DNA from: Neoroseomonas oryzicola
GTDB lineage: Bacteria > Pseudomonadota > Alphaproteobacteria > Acetobacterales > Acetobacteraceae
Assembly (NCBI RefSeq): GCF_012163135.1
Contig: NZ_JAAVUP010000001.1
Location: 1,116,001 to 1,180,000 of the forward strand
DNA length: 64,000 bases
Reading direction: 5' to 3'
The first letter of the stretch is position 1, and each line of letters begins with the position of its first letter. The notes under the pieces are model-generated. The model worked only from the letters and a program-made list of their open reading frames with translations, was not told the origin of the DNA and ran no database searches. Position numbers and translations under genes: made by a program. Shown here in pieces: positions 44,339-53,463 of this stretch.

Positions 44339-45562
44339 TCACTCGGCGGGCATCGCGGCCGCCCGGCGGCTGCGCGCATCCGCCTGGGCCGACCCGGCGC
44401 AGAGCAGCGACAGCCCCAGCAGCGCCGCCACCACCGGCAGCACGAGTTGCGGGTAGCCCATGTCGATCAGGAAGCCGAGCGGCACCGGCGTGATCGCCCC
44501 GCCCAGCGGCAGGCCGGAGGAGACGAAGCCGAACACCTTGCCGATCTGCCCGGGGGGCGAGGCATCCTTCAGCATCACGTCGCGCGGCGTGCGGGACGCC
44601 CCCATGGCGAGCCCGCCCAACAGCCCCACCACCGGCAGCACGAATTCCGGCATCGGCATCAGGCCGAGCGCGAGGATCATCGCCATGGCGAAGCCCGTCA
44701 GCACCACGACGAAGCCGATCAGGTTGCGCTTGGACGTATCGGCCACCCAGCCGCCCACCAGCGTGCCTGCCGTCGCGCCGATCATGTAGCCGGTCAGCAC
44801 GGTCGAGGCGACCGCGACCGGCGTCCCCCACAGCTTGCCCAGCACCGTGATGACGAAGGCCTGGATGCCCGACCCCGCCATGGAGGAGAGGAGGAAGAAG
44901 CCGAAGAACAGCAGGATGGGGCGGGAGAGCAGGATCTCGCGCCCCGTCGGCCCGTCCTCGGCCTTCTTCGGCTTGGCCTGGTCTTGCAGGATGCGGCTCT
45001 GCACCACGATCGCCGCGACCACCGGCACGCCAAGCAGCCCGACGAGAAGCAGCGACCAGCGCCAGCCCATGGTCGCGGCGAGCAGCGCGATCACAGGCGG
45101 CGCCAGCGCGAAGCCGAGGTTGCCCGTGAAGGTGTGCAGCGCGAAGGCGCGCCCCATCCGCGCCTTATCGATCGACCCCGCGAGGATCGCATAGTCCGCC
45201 GGATGGATCACCGAATTGCCCACGCCCGAGAGGATCGCCAGCAGCCAGATCGCCCAGATCCCTGGCGCGGCCGCCATGGCCGAGACCGAGAGCGCCATCA
45301 GCAGCGTCCCGCCCACCAGGAAGGGCCGCGCCCCGTGCTTGTCCACCAGGAAGCCGACCGGCGTCTGCAGCAGCGCCGTGGTCCCCGACATCAGCGCGAC
45401 GGCCAGGCCCAGCTCCGCGAAGGAGACGTCGAATTCCGCCCGCCAGAACAGGAACAGCGGCGGCAGGCACAGCATGTAGAAGTGCGACAGGAAGTGCCCG
45501 GTGCCGATCAGCGTGATGATGCGGGCGTCGCGGCCCATGCCGGGGGTGGGATCGGCGCTCAT
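44339..45562 (-). CDS. Major facilitator superfamily transporter
   Basis: A 407-residue protein with 12 predicted transmembrane helices. The loop 2-3 motif is present as GFLVDKHGARPFLVGG, and a related cytoplasmic loop GGWVADTSKRN lies in the second half. The start of helix 1 (LIGTGHFLSHFYMLCLPPLF) resembles the fosmidomycin-resistance / Fsr-like branch, but the substrate cannot be inferred. ATG 45562 is chosen because the segment upstream is not conserved-looking. First gene of a possible three-gene transporter transcript. Confidence 0.88.
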   Translation of the reverse strand: MSADPTPGMGRDARIITLIGTGHFLSHFYMLCLPPLFLFWRAEFDVSFAELGLAVALMSGTTALLQTPVGFLVDKHGARPFLVGGTLLMALSVSAMAAAPGIWAIWLLAILSGVGNSVIHPADYAILAGSIDKARMGRAFALHTFTGNLGFALAPPVIALLAATMGWRWSLLLVGLLGVPVVAAIVVQSRILQDQAKPKKAEDGPTGREILLSRPILLFFGFFLLSSMAGSGIQAFVITVLGKLWGTPVAVASTVLTGYMIGATAGTLVGGWVADTSKRNLIGFVVVLTGFAMAMILALGLMPMPEFVLPVVGLLGGLAMGASRTPRDVMLKDASPPGQIGKVFGFVSSGLPLGGAITPVPLGFLIDMGYPQLVLPVVAALLGLSLLCAGSAQADARSRRAAAMPAE

Positions 45563-45626
45563 CGGGTCCGCCCTGTGAAATCCGTCACAACGCTGGGCGC
45601 GGGACGCTTTCCCGTCAATCTCCGCC

Positions 45627-45992
45627 ATGCCTAACATTCCGGCCATGAGAATGGCCCGGACCATCACCCTCGTTCTGCTGGGCGGCGGCGTGGTGCTGGG
45701 CGGCGCCACGATGCTCATGAGCAACCCCGCCGCGCGGGACCGCCAGCGCGCCTGCCAGGAAGCCCGCGGCGCCGGCCGCGCGGACGCCGATCAGATCTGC
45801 GCCGGGGCGAGTTCGGGCCGCGGCTACCATGGCGGCAGCGGCGCCTGGTTCTTCGGGCGCAGCGGCAGCGGGACCAACACCTCCGGAGGCTCGGCCCTGG
45901 TCGGGTCGGGCGGCTTCCGCACCGCCGCGGTCACCTCCTCCCGCGGGGGGTTCGGCTCCACCGCGCGGGGCTTCTCCTCCTCGGGGTCCTGA
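45627..45992 (+). CDS. DUF1190-like (YgiB/YjfM-type) small envelope protein
   Basis: A protein of up to 121 residues with a signal anchor (TITLVLLGGGVVLGGATML), a two-cysteine segment (CQEARGAGRADADQIC) and a Gly/Ser-rich tail containing TSSRGGFGSTARG. YgiB ends with a similar TRGGFG element followed by Ser-rich sequence, and DUF1190 genes sit next to YgiC/YjfC-type ATP-grasp genes, as here. The start could be 45627, 45645 or 45651; none has a strong ribosome site. It lies 4 bases before the ATP-grasp gene. Confidence 0.6.
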   Translation: MPNIPAMRMARTITLVLLGGGVVLGGATMLMSNPAARDRQRACQEARGAGRADADQICAGASSGRGYHGGSGAWFFGRSGSGTNTSGGSALVGSGGFRTAAVTSSRGGFGSTARGFSSSGS

Positions 45993-45996
45993 GGGG

Positions 45997-47115
45997 GTGG
46001 AGCGCCGGCGCCTCGACCCCCGCCCCGACCGGCGCGACCGCGCCCGCCGGATGGGCTTCGCCTTCGCCGACATCGAGGGCGAGGCCTATTGGGACGAGAG
46101 CGCCTATTACCGCTTCACCGAGGATGAGGTGGACGTCCTCGAGGCCGCGACGGGCGAGATCGAGCGCATCAGCCGCGAGGCGGTCGCCTATGCCGTGGCG
46201 AACGACCTCAACGAGCCCCTCGGCATCCCGCCCGGCGCCTGGCCGATCGCCAAGCGATCCTGGGAACGGGGCGAGCCCTCCCTCTATGGCCGGATCGACC
46301 TGCGCTGGGACGGCACCGGAGCGCCGAAGCTGTTGGAATACAACGCCGACACGCCCACCGCGCTGTTCGAGGCAGCCGTGGTGCAGTGGGAATGGCTGCA
46401 ATGCCTCGATGACGGCCATGGCCCGGACAACCACGACCAGTTCAATGGCCTGCACGAGGCGCTGATCGAGGCCTGGCCGCGGCTCGGCCTACCGCCGACC
46501 GTCCATTTCTGCTGCCACGCCGAGAGCGTCGAGGACCGCGGCACCGTCGATTACCTCCGCGACACCGCCATGCAAGCGGGCTTCGACGCGCCCTTCCTCG
46601 CGATGGAGGAGATCGGCTGGAACGGCGTGGACTTCACCGACCTCGAGGAACGCCCGATCGAGGCGATGTTCAAGCTCTACCCCTGGGACTGGCTGCTGCG
46701 GGAGGCCTTCGGCGCCGACATCCCCCACGCCCGCACCCGCTGGATCGAGCCCGCCTGGCGCCTGATCCCGGCGAGCAAGGCCTTCCTCTCCCTGCTCTGG
46801 CACCTCTACCCGGACCATCCGAACCTGCTCGCGGCCTTCCTCGAGCCCGGCAGGACCGGCAAGCCCGAGATCGTCAAGCCGCTCTGGGGCCGGGAGGGGT
46901 CGAACATCTCCGCCCCCGGCATCGAGACCGACGGCCCCTACGCCGACCAGCCGCGGGTCTGGCAGGAATATGCCGAGTTGCCCGTCTTCGGTGGCCGCTA
47001 CCCGGTGCTGGGCTCCTGGATCATCGCCGGCGAACCGCGCGGGCTCGGCATCCGGGAGGATGCGACGCCGGTGACGCGCGACACCAGCCGCTTCGTGCCG
47101 CACCTGTTCGACTGA
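45997..47115 (+). CDS. Glutathionylspermidine synthase family ATP-grasp protein (YjfC/YgiC-like)
   Basis: A 372-residue C-terminal-type glutathionylspermidine synthase homologue. The GTG at 45997 is chosen because the N-terminus then matches the family pattern (ERRRLDPRPD, then GFAFADIEGEAYWDESAYYRF). Further landmarks are LLEYNADTPTALFEAAVVQWEWL, KLYPWDWLLREAFG, and VKPLWGREGSNISAPG for ATP binding. YjfC and YgiC lack the amidase domain and have no proven glutathionylspermidine synthase activity, so the peptide-ligase substrate is open. Confidence 0.88.
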   Translation: MERRRLDPRPDRRDRARRMGFAFADIEGEAYWDESAYYRFTEDEVDVLEAATGEIERISREAVAYAVANDLNEPLGIPPGAWPIAKRSWERGEPSLYGRIDLRWDGTGAPKLLEYNADTPTALFEAAVVQWEWLQCLDDGHGPDNHDQFNGLHEALIEAWPRLGLPPTVHFCCHAESVEDRGTVDYLRDTAMQAGFDAPFLAMEEIGWNGVDFTDLEERPIEAMFKLYPWDWLLREAFGADIPHARTRWIEPAWRLIPASKAFLSLLWHLYPDHPNLLAAFLEPGRTGKPEIVKPLWGREGSNISAPGIETDGPYADQPRVWQEYAELPVFGGRYPVLGSWIIAGEPRGLGIREDATPVTRDTSRFVPHLFD

Positions 47116-47131
47116 TCCTGGGGGGAAGACC

Positions 47132-47536
47132 ATGACGAGCCTCGCCACCCTGCCCGGCTTCCTGACCCATTTCATCGCGGGCATCGCGCTCGTCTGGGTC
47201 GGTGGCTGGATCTATTGCCGCATCACGCCGCAGGACGAGGTGGCGCTGATCCGCCAGGGCAACACCGCGGCCGCCATCGCCTTCACCGGCGCGCTGATCG
47301 GCCTCGCCATCCCGGTCGGCGCCTCGGTGTCGAACTCGGCGAACCTGGTCGATGCGGCGGTGTGGGGGCTGATCGCGCTGATCGCGCAGCTCGGCTGCTT
47401 CTTCGTGGTGACGCGGATGCTCGGCCCCGGCTGGCGGGAGGCGATGGAACAGCGCAACGAGGCGGCCGGCGCCATCGTGAAGGGCGGCGTCGCCATCGCC
47501 GTCGGCATCGTCAACGCGGCAGCGATGAGTTCCTGA
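47132..47536 (+). CDS. DUF350 (YjfL-like) membrane protein
   Basis: A 134-residue protein with four predicted membrane helices. DUF350 family features are YCRITPQDEVALIRQGNTAAAIAFTGALIGLAIP (residues about 29-63) with a polar loop, and a second half ending VKGGVAIAVGIVNAAAMSS. In E. coli yjfL lies beside yjfM and yjfC, the same partners seen here. It starts 16 bases after the ATP-grasp stop and overlaps the next gene by one base. Confidence 0.88.
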   Translation: MTSLATLPGFLTHFIAGIALVWVGGWIYCRITPQDEVALIRQGNTAAAIAFTGALIGLAIPVGASVSNSANLVDAAVWGLIALIAQLGCFFVVTRMLGPGWREAMEQRNEAAGAIVKGGVAIAVGIVNAAAMSS

Positions 47537-47991
47537 TGCGCCGGCGGGCGGCCCTGGCACTTCCCGCCCTGCTGCTGCTGATCCCGGCGCGCGCCCAGGC
47601 CGCCGCCTGGGAGCTCGTGACGGCGGACGAAGCGGCCGCCTCCGCCCGCGCCGGCCTGCCGCCGGTCGCGCGCAGCCTCGCCGCCGGACCGGGGCCGCGG
47701 ATCGAGGTGGTGACGCCGTCCGAGACCGCCCCGCTGCGCCCGCCGCTGACCATCCGCCTGCGCTTCGCCCCCGCCCCCGGCGCCATGGTCGATCCGACGA
47801 GCTTCCGCGCGCTCTACGGCGCCTTCCGAGTCGACGTCACCGACCGGCTGCGCGCCCATGCGCGGATCGACGCCGCCGGGCTGGTGGCCGAGGAGGTCGC
47901 TCTGCCCGCCGGGCAGCACCGCATCATCCTCTCGGTCGCCGACGACCAGGGCCGGCGCGGCGAACGGGATTTCCGCCTGCGTATCGACTAG
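47536..47991 (+). CDS. Secreted hypothetical protein with Ig-like fold
   Basis: A 151-residue protein with a signal peptide (ALALPALLLLIPARAQA). The mature part has a beta-rich region, PLRPPLTIRLRFAPAPGAMVDPTSF and LPAGQHRIILSVADDQG, which looks like a bacterial Ig/fibronectin-type domain. It overlaps the DUF350 stop by one base, so it belongs to the same operon. No catalytic residues are recognisable. Confidence 0.7.
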   Translation: MRRRAALALPALLLLIPARAQAAAWELVTADEAAASARAGLPPVARSLAAGPGPRIEVVTPSETAPLRPPLTIRLRFAPAPGAMVDPTSFRALYGAFRVDVTDRLRAHARIDAAGLVAEEVALPAGQHRIILSVADDQGRRGERDFRLRID

Positions 47992-48042
47992 CGTCGCGAG
48001 GCGCCGGGCCATGGGCCTCACGCCCGGGGCCGTCGCGCGGAT

Positions 48043-48071
48043 TTGACGCTGTGCGGCGCCGCACCATACAA
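48043..48071 (+). promoter_or_regulatory. sdh promoter with palindromic operator in the spacer
   Basis: TTGACG (48043-48048), a 17-base spacer and ATACAA (48066-48071) form the best sigma-70-type promoter in the window, 65 bases before sdhC. The spacer contains the perfect 14-base palindrome GTGCGGC-GCCGCAC (48051-48064), positioned to overlap both promoter elements on one face. Confidence 0.6.
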
Positions 48072-48136
48072 GACGCACGCAAGGCAGGCCCCCGGCTCGG
48101 GGATCGGGGCAACCGGCCGCCTGGAGTTTCGGACCC

Positions 48137-48583
48137 ATGTCCAAGATCACCGACGCGCGCGAGGCCGTCATGGTCGGCCGTCGCTCGGACGGCACCCTCG
48201 TCCGCCGCCCGCTCTCGCCGCATCTGCAGGCCTACGACATGATGCAGATGACGAGCGCGCTCTCCATCACCCACCGCATCACCGGCACCCTCTGGTCGAT
48301 CGGGATGATCTTCCTGGTGTGGTGGCTCGTCGCCGCCGCGGCCGGAGAGGCGTCCTTCAACGGGGCGCAGTGGTTCTTCGGGTCCTTCTTCGGCGTGATC
48401 GGGCTGATGGGGCTGACCGCGGTCGCCTGGTACCACACGCTCGCCGGCGTCCGGCACCTCTACTGGGACAGCGGGCGCGGCTTCGACCTGCCGACGACCT
48501 ACCTCACGGGCCGGGCGGTGCTGATCGGCACCGCGGCGCTGACGGCGCTGACCTGGCTCATCATGCTGATCACCTGGATCTGA
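48137..48583 (+). CDS. sdhC: Succinate dehydrogenase cytochrome b556 subunit
   Basis: A 148-residue membrane anchor of complex II with three helices. The quinone-site pattern [15 protein letters not shown] is at about residues 42-56 and the haem-ligand helix [12 protein letters not shown] at about residues 97-108. It starts 65 bases downstream of a clear promoter and is followed by sdhD after 5 bases. Confidence 0.94.
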   Translation: MSKITDAREAVMVGRRSDGTLVRRPLSPHLQAYDMMQMTSALSITHRITGTLWSIGMIFLVWWLVAAAAGEASFNGAQWFFGSFFGVIGLMGLTAVAWYHTLAGVRHLYWDSGRGFDLPTTYLTGRAVLIGTAALTALTWLIMLITWI

Positions 48584-48588
48584 CGCCG

Positions 48589-48981
48589 ATGGCCGCGCCG
48601 ACGATACGCTCCCTCCGCTCCCCGCTCGGCCGCGTTCGCGGCCTGGGCGCCGCCAAGGGCGGCACGCATCACTGGTGGCTGCAACGCGTCACCTCGGTCG
48701 CGCTGCTGCCGCTGACCATCTGGCTGGTCTTCTCCCTGGCCCGCATGCCGGACTCGACCTGGCAGGAAGCGACCGCCTGGATCGGCCGGCCCTTCAACGC
48801 GGTGCTGCTGCTCGCCTTCCTCGCCGCCGCCTTCCACCACATGGCCTACGGCCTGCAGGAAGTGGTCGAGGACTATGTGCGTGGCGAGCTCGCCAAGGTC
48901 GGCGCGCTGCTGGCGCTGAAGGGTGCCTGCTTCCTGCTGTGGCTGTCGGCCACGCTCGCGGTGCTGCGCATCGCGATCTGA
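48589..48981 (+). CDS. sdhD: Succinate dehydrogenase membrane anchor subunit
   Basis: A 130-residue three-helix anchor. [19 protein letters not shown] contains the quinone-binding region and [17 protein letters not shown] contains the second haem ligand. ATG 48589 lies 5 bases after sdhC. With SdhC it forms the membrane domain that delivers electrons to ubiquinone. Confidence 0.94.
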   Translation: MAAPTIRSLRSPLGRVRGLGAAKGGTHHWWLQRVTSVALLPLTIWLVFSLARMPDSTWQEATAWIGRPFNAVLLLAFLAAAFHHMAYGLQEVVEDYVRGELAKVGALLALKGACFLLWLSATLAVLRIAI

Positions 48982-49085
48982 CGACCCCTGGCGAATTCGC
49001 CAGGGATGACAAGCTTGGGTGCATGGATGACGACCGCGGGACGGGGGATCCTCTCCCCGCCGCGGTGAAGAACGAGACGGAAGCG

Positions 49086-50897
49086 ATGAACGCGATCAGC
49101 AAGCCTTCCAACGGCGCCTACCGCATCGTCGACCACACCTATGACGTGGTGGTGGTCGGCGCCGGCGGCGCCGGCCTGCGCGCCACCTTCGGCATGGGTG
49201 CCGCCGGCCTCAAGACCGCCTGCATCACCAAGGTCTTCCCCACGCGCTCCCACACCGTCGCCGCGCAGGGCGGCGTCGGTGCCGCGCTCGGCAACATGGG
49301 CGAGGACGACTGGCGCTGGCACATGTACGACACCGTGAAGGGGTCGGACTGGCTCGGCGACCAGGACGCCATCGAGTACATGTGCCGCGAAGCGATCCCC
49401 GCGATCATCGAGCTCGAGCACTACGGCGTGCCGTTCTCCCGCACCGAGGACGGCAAGATCTACCAGCGCCCCTTCGGCGGCCACATGAAGCACTACGGCA
49501 AGGAGCCCGCGATGCGGGCCTGCGCCGCGGCCGACCGCACGGGCCACGCGATCCTGCACACGCTCTACCAGCAGTCGCTGAAGCACAACTGCGAGTTCTT
49601 CGTGGAGTACTTCGCGCTCGACCTCATCATGGATGAGGAAGGTGCCTGCCGCGGCGTGATCGCCTGGTGCCTCGAGGACGGGTCGATCCACCGCTTCCGC
49701 GCGCAGACCACGGTGCTCGCGACCGGCGGCTATGGCCGCGCCTACTTCTCCTGCACCTCCGCGCATACCTGCACGGGCGATGGCGGCGGCATGGTGCTGC
49801 GCGCCGGCCTGCCGCTGCAGGACAACGAGTTCGTGCAGTTCCACCCGACCGGCATCTACGGCTCGGGCTGCCTGGTGACGGAAGGCGCCCGCGGCGAGGG
49901 CGGCTACCTGACGAATTCCGAGGGCGAGCGCTTCATGGAGCGCTACGCGCCGACCGCGAAGGACCTGGCGTCCCGCGACGTCGTCTCGCGCGCCATGTCG
50001 ATGGAGATCCGCGAAGGGCGCGGCGTCGGTCCGCTCAAGGACCACATCCACCTGCACCTCGAGCATCTCGGCGCCGACATCCTGCATGAGCGGCTGCCCG
50101 GCATCTCCGAGACGGCGAAGATCTTCGCCGGCGTGGACGTGACGAAGGAGCCGATCCCGATGCTGCCCACCGTCCACTACAACATGGGCGGCATCCCGAC
50201 GAACATCCACTGCGAGGTCCTCGCCGCCACCGGCAAGGACCAGGACAAGGTGGTGCCCGGCCTGATGGCGGTGGGTGAAGCGGCCTGCGTCTCGGTGCAT
50301 GGCGCGAACCGCCTCGGCACCAATTCGCTGCTCGACCTCGTGGTGTTCGGCCGTGCCGCCGCCCACCGCGCCGCCGAGACGATCCGCCCCGGCGCGACCC
50401 AGGCCCCGCTGCCGCCCAAGGCCGGCGAGGCGTCGCTCGATCGCTTCGACCGCGTGCGCAACGCGAAGGGCTCGACCTCGGTGTCCGAGCTGCGCCTCAA
50501 CATGCAGCGCACCATGCAGACCCACGCCGCGGTGTTCCGCACCTCCGAACTGCTGAAGGAGGGCGTGGAGAAGATGGACAAGGTCGCCGCCGGCTACAGC
50601 GACATCAAGATCGCCGACCGTTCCCTGGTGTGGAACAGCGACCTGATGGAAGCGCTGGAACTGGACAACCTGATCGGCAACGCGCTGACCACGGTCTACG
50701 GCGCCGATGCGCGCAAGGAATCCCGCGGCGCCCACGCGCAGGAGGACTTCCCCGAGCGCGACGACCAGAACTGGATGAAGCACACCCTGGCGCGCGTGAA
50801 CGACAAGTACGCCGTCAGCCTCGACTACCGCGACGTGAAGATGCGCACGCTGACGAACGAAGTGCAGGTCTTTCCGCCGAAGCCGCGCGTGTACTGA
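49086..50897 (+). CDS. sdhA: Succinate dehydrogenase flavoprotein subunit
   Basis: A 603-residue FAD subunit. It has the dinucleotide motif [17 protein letters not shown], the FAD-linking His in [17 protein letters not shown], the active-site [21 protein letters not shown] and the C-terminal [22 protein letters not shown] 49086 gives the normal SdhA N-terminus; an ATG at 49023 would add 21 residues. It oxidises succinate to fumarate in the TCA cycle. Confidence 0.97.
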   Translation: MNAISKPSNGAYRIVDHTYDVVVVGAGGAGLRATFGMGAAGLKTACITKVFPTRSHTVAAQGGVGAALGNMGEDDWRWHMYDTVKGSDWLGDQDAIEYMCREAIPAIIELEHYGVPFSRTEDGKIYQRPFGGHMKHYGKEPAMRACAAADRTGHAILHTLYQQSLKHNCEFFVEYFALDLIMDEEGACRGVIAWCLEDGSIHRFRAQTTVLATGGYGRAYFSCTSAHTCTGDGGGMVLRAGLPLQDNEFVQFHPTGIYGSGCLVTEGARGEGGYLTNSEGERFMERYAPTAKDLASRDVVSRAMSMEIREGRGVGPLKDHIHLHLEHLGADILHERLPGISETAKIFAGVDVTKEPIPMLPTVHYNMGGIPTNIHCEVLAATGKDQDKVVPGLMAVGEAACVSVHGANRLGTNSLLDLVVFGRAAAHRAAETIRPGATQAPLPPKAGEASLDRFDRVRNAKGSTSVSELRLNMQRTMQTHAAVFRTSELLKEGVEKMDKVAAGYSDIKIADRSLVWNSDLMEALELDNLIGNALTTVYGADARKESRGAHAQEDFPERDDQNWMKHTLARVNDKYAVSLDYRDVKMRTLTNEVQVFPPKPRVY

Positions 50898-50909
50898 GGA
50901 TCCCGATCG

Positions 50910-51692
50910 ATGGCGACGTTCACTCTTCCGAAGAACTCCACCGTCGGCGAGGGCCGTACCTATTCGGCGCCTGCCGGTTCGAAGAACGTCAAGTCGTTCA
51001 GGATCTACCGCTGGGATCCGGATGGCGGCGCCAACCCGCGCACCGACACCTACGAGATCGATCTCGACCAGTGCGGCCCGATGGTCCTGGACGCGCTGAT
51101 CAAGATCAAGAACGAGGTCGACACCACCCTCACCTTCCGCCGGTCGTGCCGCGAGGGCATCTGCGGCTCCTGCGCGATGAACATCGACGGGCTGAACACG
51201 CTCGCCTGCCTCAAGCCGATCGATGAGGTGAAGGGCGACGTCCGCATCTCCCCGCTGCCGCACATGCCGGTGGTGAAGGACCTGGTGCCGGACCTGTCGC
51301 AGATCTACGCGCAGCTGCGCTCGGTCGAGCCCTGGCTGAAGGCCGACACCCCCCCGCCGCCCGATGGCGAGCGCCTGCAGTCCAAGGAGGAACGGGCGAA
51401 GCTCGACGGCCTCTGGGAATGCATCCTCTGCTTCTGCTGCTCGACGGCCTGCCCGTCCTATTGGTGGAACGGCGACCGCTATCTCGGCCCGGCGGTGCTG
51501 CTGCAGGCCTATCGCTGGATCTCGGACAGCCGCGACGAAGCGACCGGCGAGCGTCTCGACGCGCTCGAGGATCCGTTCAAGCTCTATCGCTGCCACACCA
51601 TCATGAACTGCACCCGGACCTGCCCGAAGGGGCTGAACCCGGCGCAGGCGATCGGCGAGATCAAGAAGCTGATGGTCGAACGCCAGGGCTGA
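50910..51692 (+). CDS. sdhB: Succinate dehydrogenase iron-sulfur subunit
   Basis: A 260-residue protein with three Fe-S clusters: 2Fe-2S ([15 protein letters not shown] plus a later Cys), 4Fe-4S ([16 protein letters not shown]) and 3Fe-4S ([17 protein letters not shown]). It transfers electrons from SdhA to the membrane subunits. It starts 12 bases after sdhA and is followed by a strong terminator. Confidence 0.97.
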   Translation: MATFTLPKNSTVGEGRTYSAPAGSKNVKSFRIYRWDPDGGANPRTDTYEIDLDQCGPMVLDALIKIKNEVDTTLTFRRSCREGICGSCAMNIDGLNTLACLKPIDEVKGDVRISPLPHMPVVKDLVPDLSQIYAQLRSVEPWLKADTPPPPDGERLQSKEERAKLDGLWECILCFCCSTACPSYWWNGDRYLGPAVLLQAYRWISDSRDEATGERLDALEDPFKLYRCHTIMNCTRTCPKGLNPAQAIGEIKKLMVERQG

Positions 51693-51714
51693 CCGGCCCT
51701 TCCGGCGCCACCCG

Positions 51715-51749
51715 AAACGCCGCGGTCCCCGATGGGGCCGCGGCGTTTT
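51715..51749 (+). terminator. Intrinsic terminator of the sdh operon
   Basis: AAACGCCGCGG (51715-51725) pairs perfectly with CCGCGGCGTTT (51738-51748), an 11-bp stem whose 3' arm runs into TTTT. The loop itself contains CCCC/GGGG that can extend the stem. It begins 23 bases after the sdhB stop. Confidence 0.85.
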
Positions 51750-51821
51750 CCGTTCCGGGGGTGGCGCATCCTCCCGCCCCGGGTCTAGCCTTTCCGGCAA
51801 GAACCCCGGGAGACAAGTCCG

Positions 51822-53393
51822 ATGTCCATGATCGCCCGCGCCGCGCTCGCCGGCGCCATCGCCCTCACCGCGCCCGCGGTGGGCGCGCAGACGCTCACCG
51901 TCGGGTCGGCCGCGCCGGTGACGACGATCGACCCGCATTTCCACAATGTCGGGCCGAACAACGCGCTGACCATGCACATCTTCGACCGTCTGGTCGAACG
52001 CGACGGGCGCGCGCGGCCGCATCCCTCGCTGGCGGAATCCTGGCGCGTCATCTCGGACACGGTGTGGGAATTCAAGCTGCGCCAGGGCGTGACCTGGCAC
52101 GACGGCCGGCCCTTCACGGCCGACGACGTGGTCTTCACCTTCTCCCGCGTGCCGAACGTGCCCAACAGCCCGGGCGGCTTCCAGGGCTTCCTGCGCGCCA
52201 TCGAACGGGTGGAGGTGGTGGATCCCCACACCATCCGCCTGCACACGGCCGCGCCGCATCCGCTGATGCCCCTCGACCTCGCCTCGGTCTCCATCATCGC
52301 CCGCCACGCGGCCGAGGGCCTTGGCACCGAGGACTTCAACACCGGCCGCGCGGCGGTCGGCACCGGCCCCTATCGCCTGGTCTCCTACCGCTCCGGCGAC
52401 CGGATCGAGATGGCGCGCAACGACGCCTATTTCCGCGGCGCCGAGCCCTGGGCGCGGGTGAACTACCGCATCGTCGCGAATGACGGCGCGCGCACCGCCG
52501 CCCTGCTCGCCGGCGACCTCGACATCATCGAGCAGGTGCCGACCTCCGACCTCGCGCGGCTGCGGCGCGACCCGCGCCTCACGGTCACCGAGATCGCCTC
52601 GCTGCGCACCGTCTACATGGCGCCCGACTATTCGCGCGACGGCGGCACGCCGCTCGTCACCGACAATGCCGGCAACCCGCTGCCGGTGAACCCCTTCAAG
52701 GACGTCCGCGTGCGCCGCGCCCTGTCCATGGCGATCAACCGCGACGCGCTGGTCGAACGCGTGATGGAAGGGGCGGCGACCGCCACCGCGCAATGGCTGC
52801 CCGAAGGCGCCTTCGGCTACAATCGCAACGTCCGCCCCCGCGCCTACGACCCCGAGGGCGCGAAGCGCCTGCTGGCCGAGGCCGGCTATCCCGACGGCTT
52901 CCGCATCACGCTCAACACGCCGAACGACCGCTGGCCGAACGATTCGCGCCTCGCGCAGGCGGTGGCGCAGATGTGGACGCGCATCGGCGTGCGCACCCAG
53001 GTCGATGCCGCGCCCTGGACCGCCTTCGTGCCGCGCCGCGCGCGCATCGAATACGCGATGCAGATCGGCGCCTGGGGCAGCAGCACGGGGGAAGGCTCGA
53101 ACTTCCTGGTGAACACCGTCGCGACCAACAACCGCCAGCGCCTGACCGGGGCGAACAACAACGCCCGCTTCTCGAGCCCAGTCTTCGACGAGCTCGCCGC
53201 GCGCGGTTCGGCCACGCTCGACGACGAGCGGCGCGAGGCGATCTGGCACGAGGCCGTCGCGCTCTATGCCGAGGAGGAGCCGCTGATCCAGCTCGTCCAG
53301 TACGTGAACACCTGGGCGCTGCGCCGCGGCCTCACGCACGACCCGCGCATGGACGAACGGACGATCGCGATGGGGGTTCGCCGGGCTCAATAA
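51822..53393 (+). CDS. ABC transporter substrate-binding protein, peptide/nickel type (SBP_bac_5)
   Basis: A 523-residue periplasmic binding protein of the DppA/OppA/NikA family. A signal peptide (ALAGAIALTAPAVGA) is followed by the family segments VERDGRARPHPSLAESW and VTWHDGRPFTADDVVFTFSRV, then the C-terminal lobe. No permease or ATPase genes adjoin it. It starts 73 bases after the sdh terminator; CTAGCC at 51785-51790 may be its -10. The next gene is an M20-type protein, so a peptide or N-acyl ligand is plausible. Confidence 0.92.
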   Translation: MSMIARAALAGAIALTAPAVGAQTLTVGSAAPVTTIDPHFHNVGPNNALTMHIFDRLVERDGRARPHPSLAESWRVISDTVWEFKLRQGVTWHDGRPFTADDVVFTFSRVPNVPNSPGGFQGFLRAIERVEVVDPHTIRLHTAAPHPLMPLDLASVSIIARHAAEGLGTEDFNTGRAAVGTGPYRLVSYRSGDRIEMARNDAYFRGAEPWARVNYRIVANDGARTAALLAGDLDIIEQVPTSDLARLRRDPRLTVTEIASLRTVYMAPDYSRDGGTPLVTDNAGNPLPVNPFKDVRVRRALSMAINRDALVERVMEGAATATAQWLPEGAFGYNRNVRPRAYDPEGAKRLLAEAGYPDGFRITLNTPNDRWPNDSRLAQAVAQMWTRIGVRTQVDAAPWTAFVPRRARIEYAMQIGAWGSSTGEGSNFLVNTVATNNRQRLTGANNNARFSSPVFDELAARGSATLDDERREAIWHEAVALYAEEEPLIQLVQYVNTWALRRGLTHDPRMDERTIAMGVRRAQ

Positions 53394-53463
53394 CGTCCCG
53401 GAACGTTGACGGCTCCCCGCATGCGGCGCGACGCTGCGTTCGCATTGCCGGGATCCTGACGAC

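Noticed and set aside
45997-47115. True glutathionylspermidine synthetase
   Set aside because: The N-terminal amidase domain is missing and the protein matches the YjfC/YgiC branch, for which that activity is not shown.
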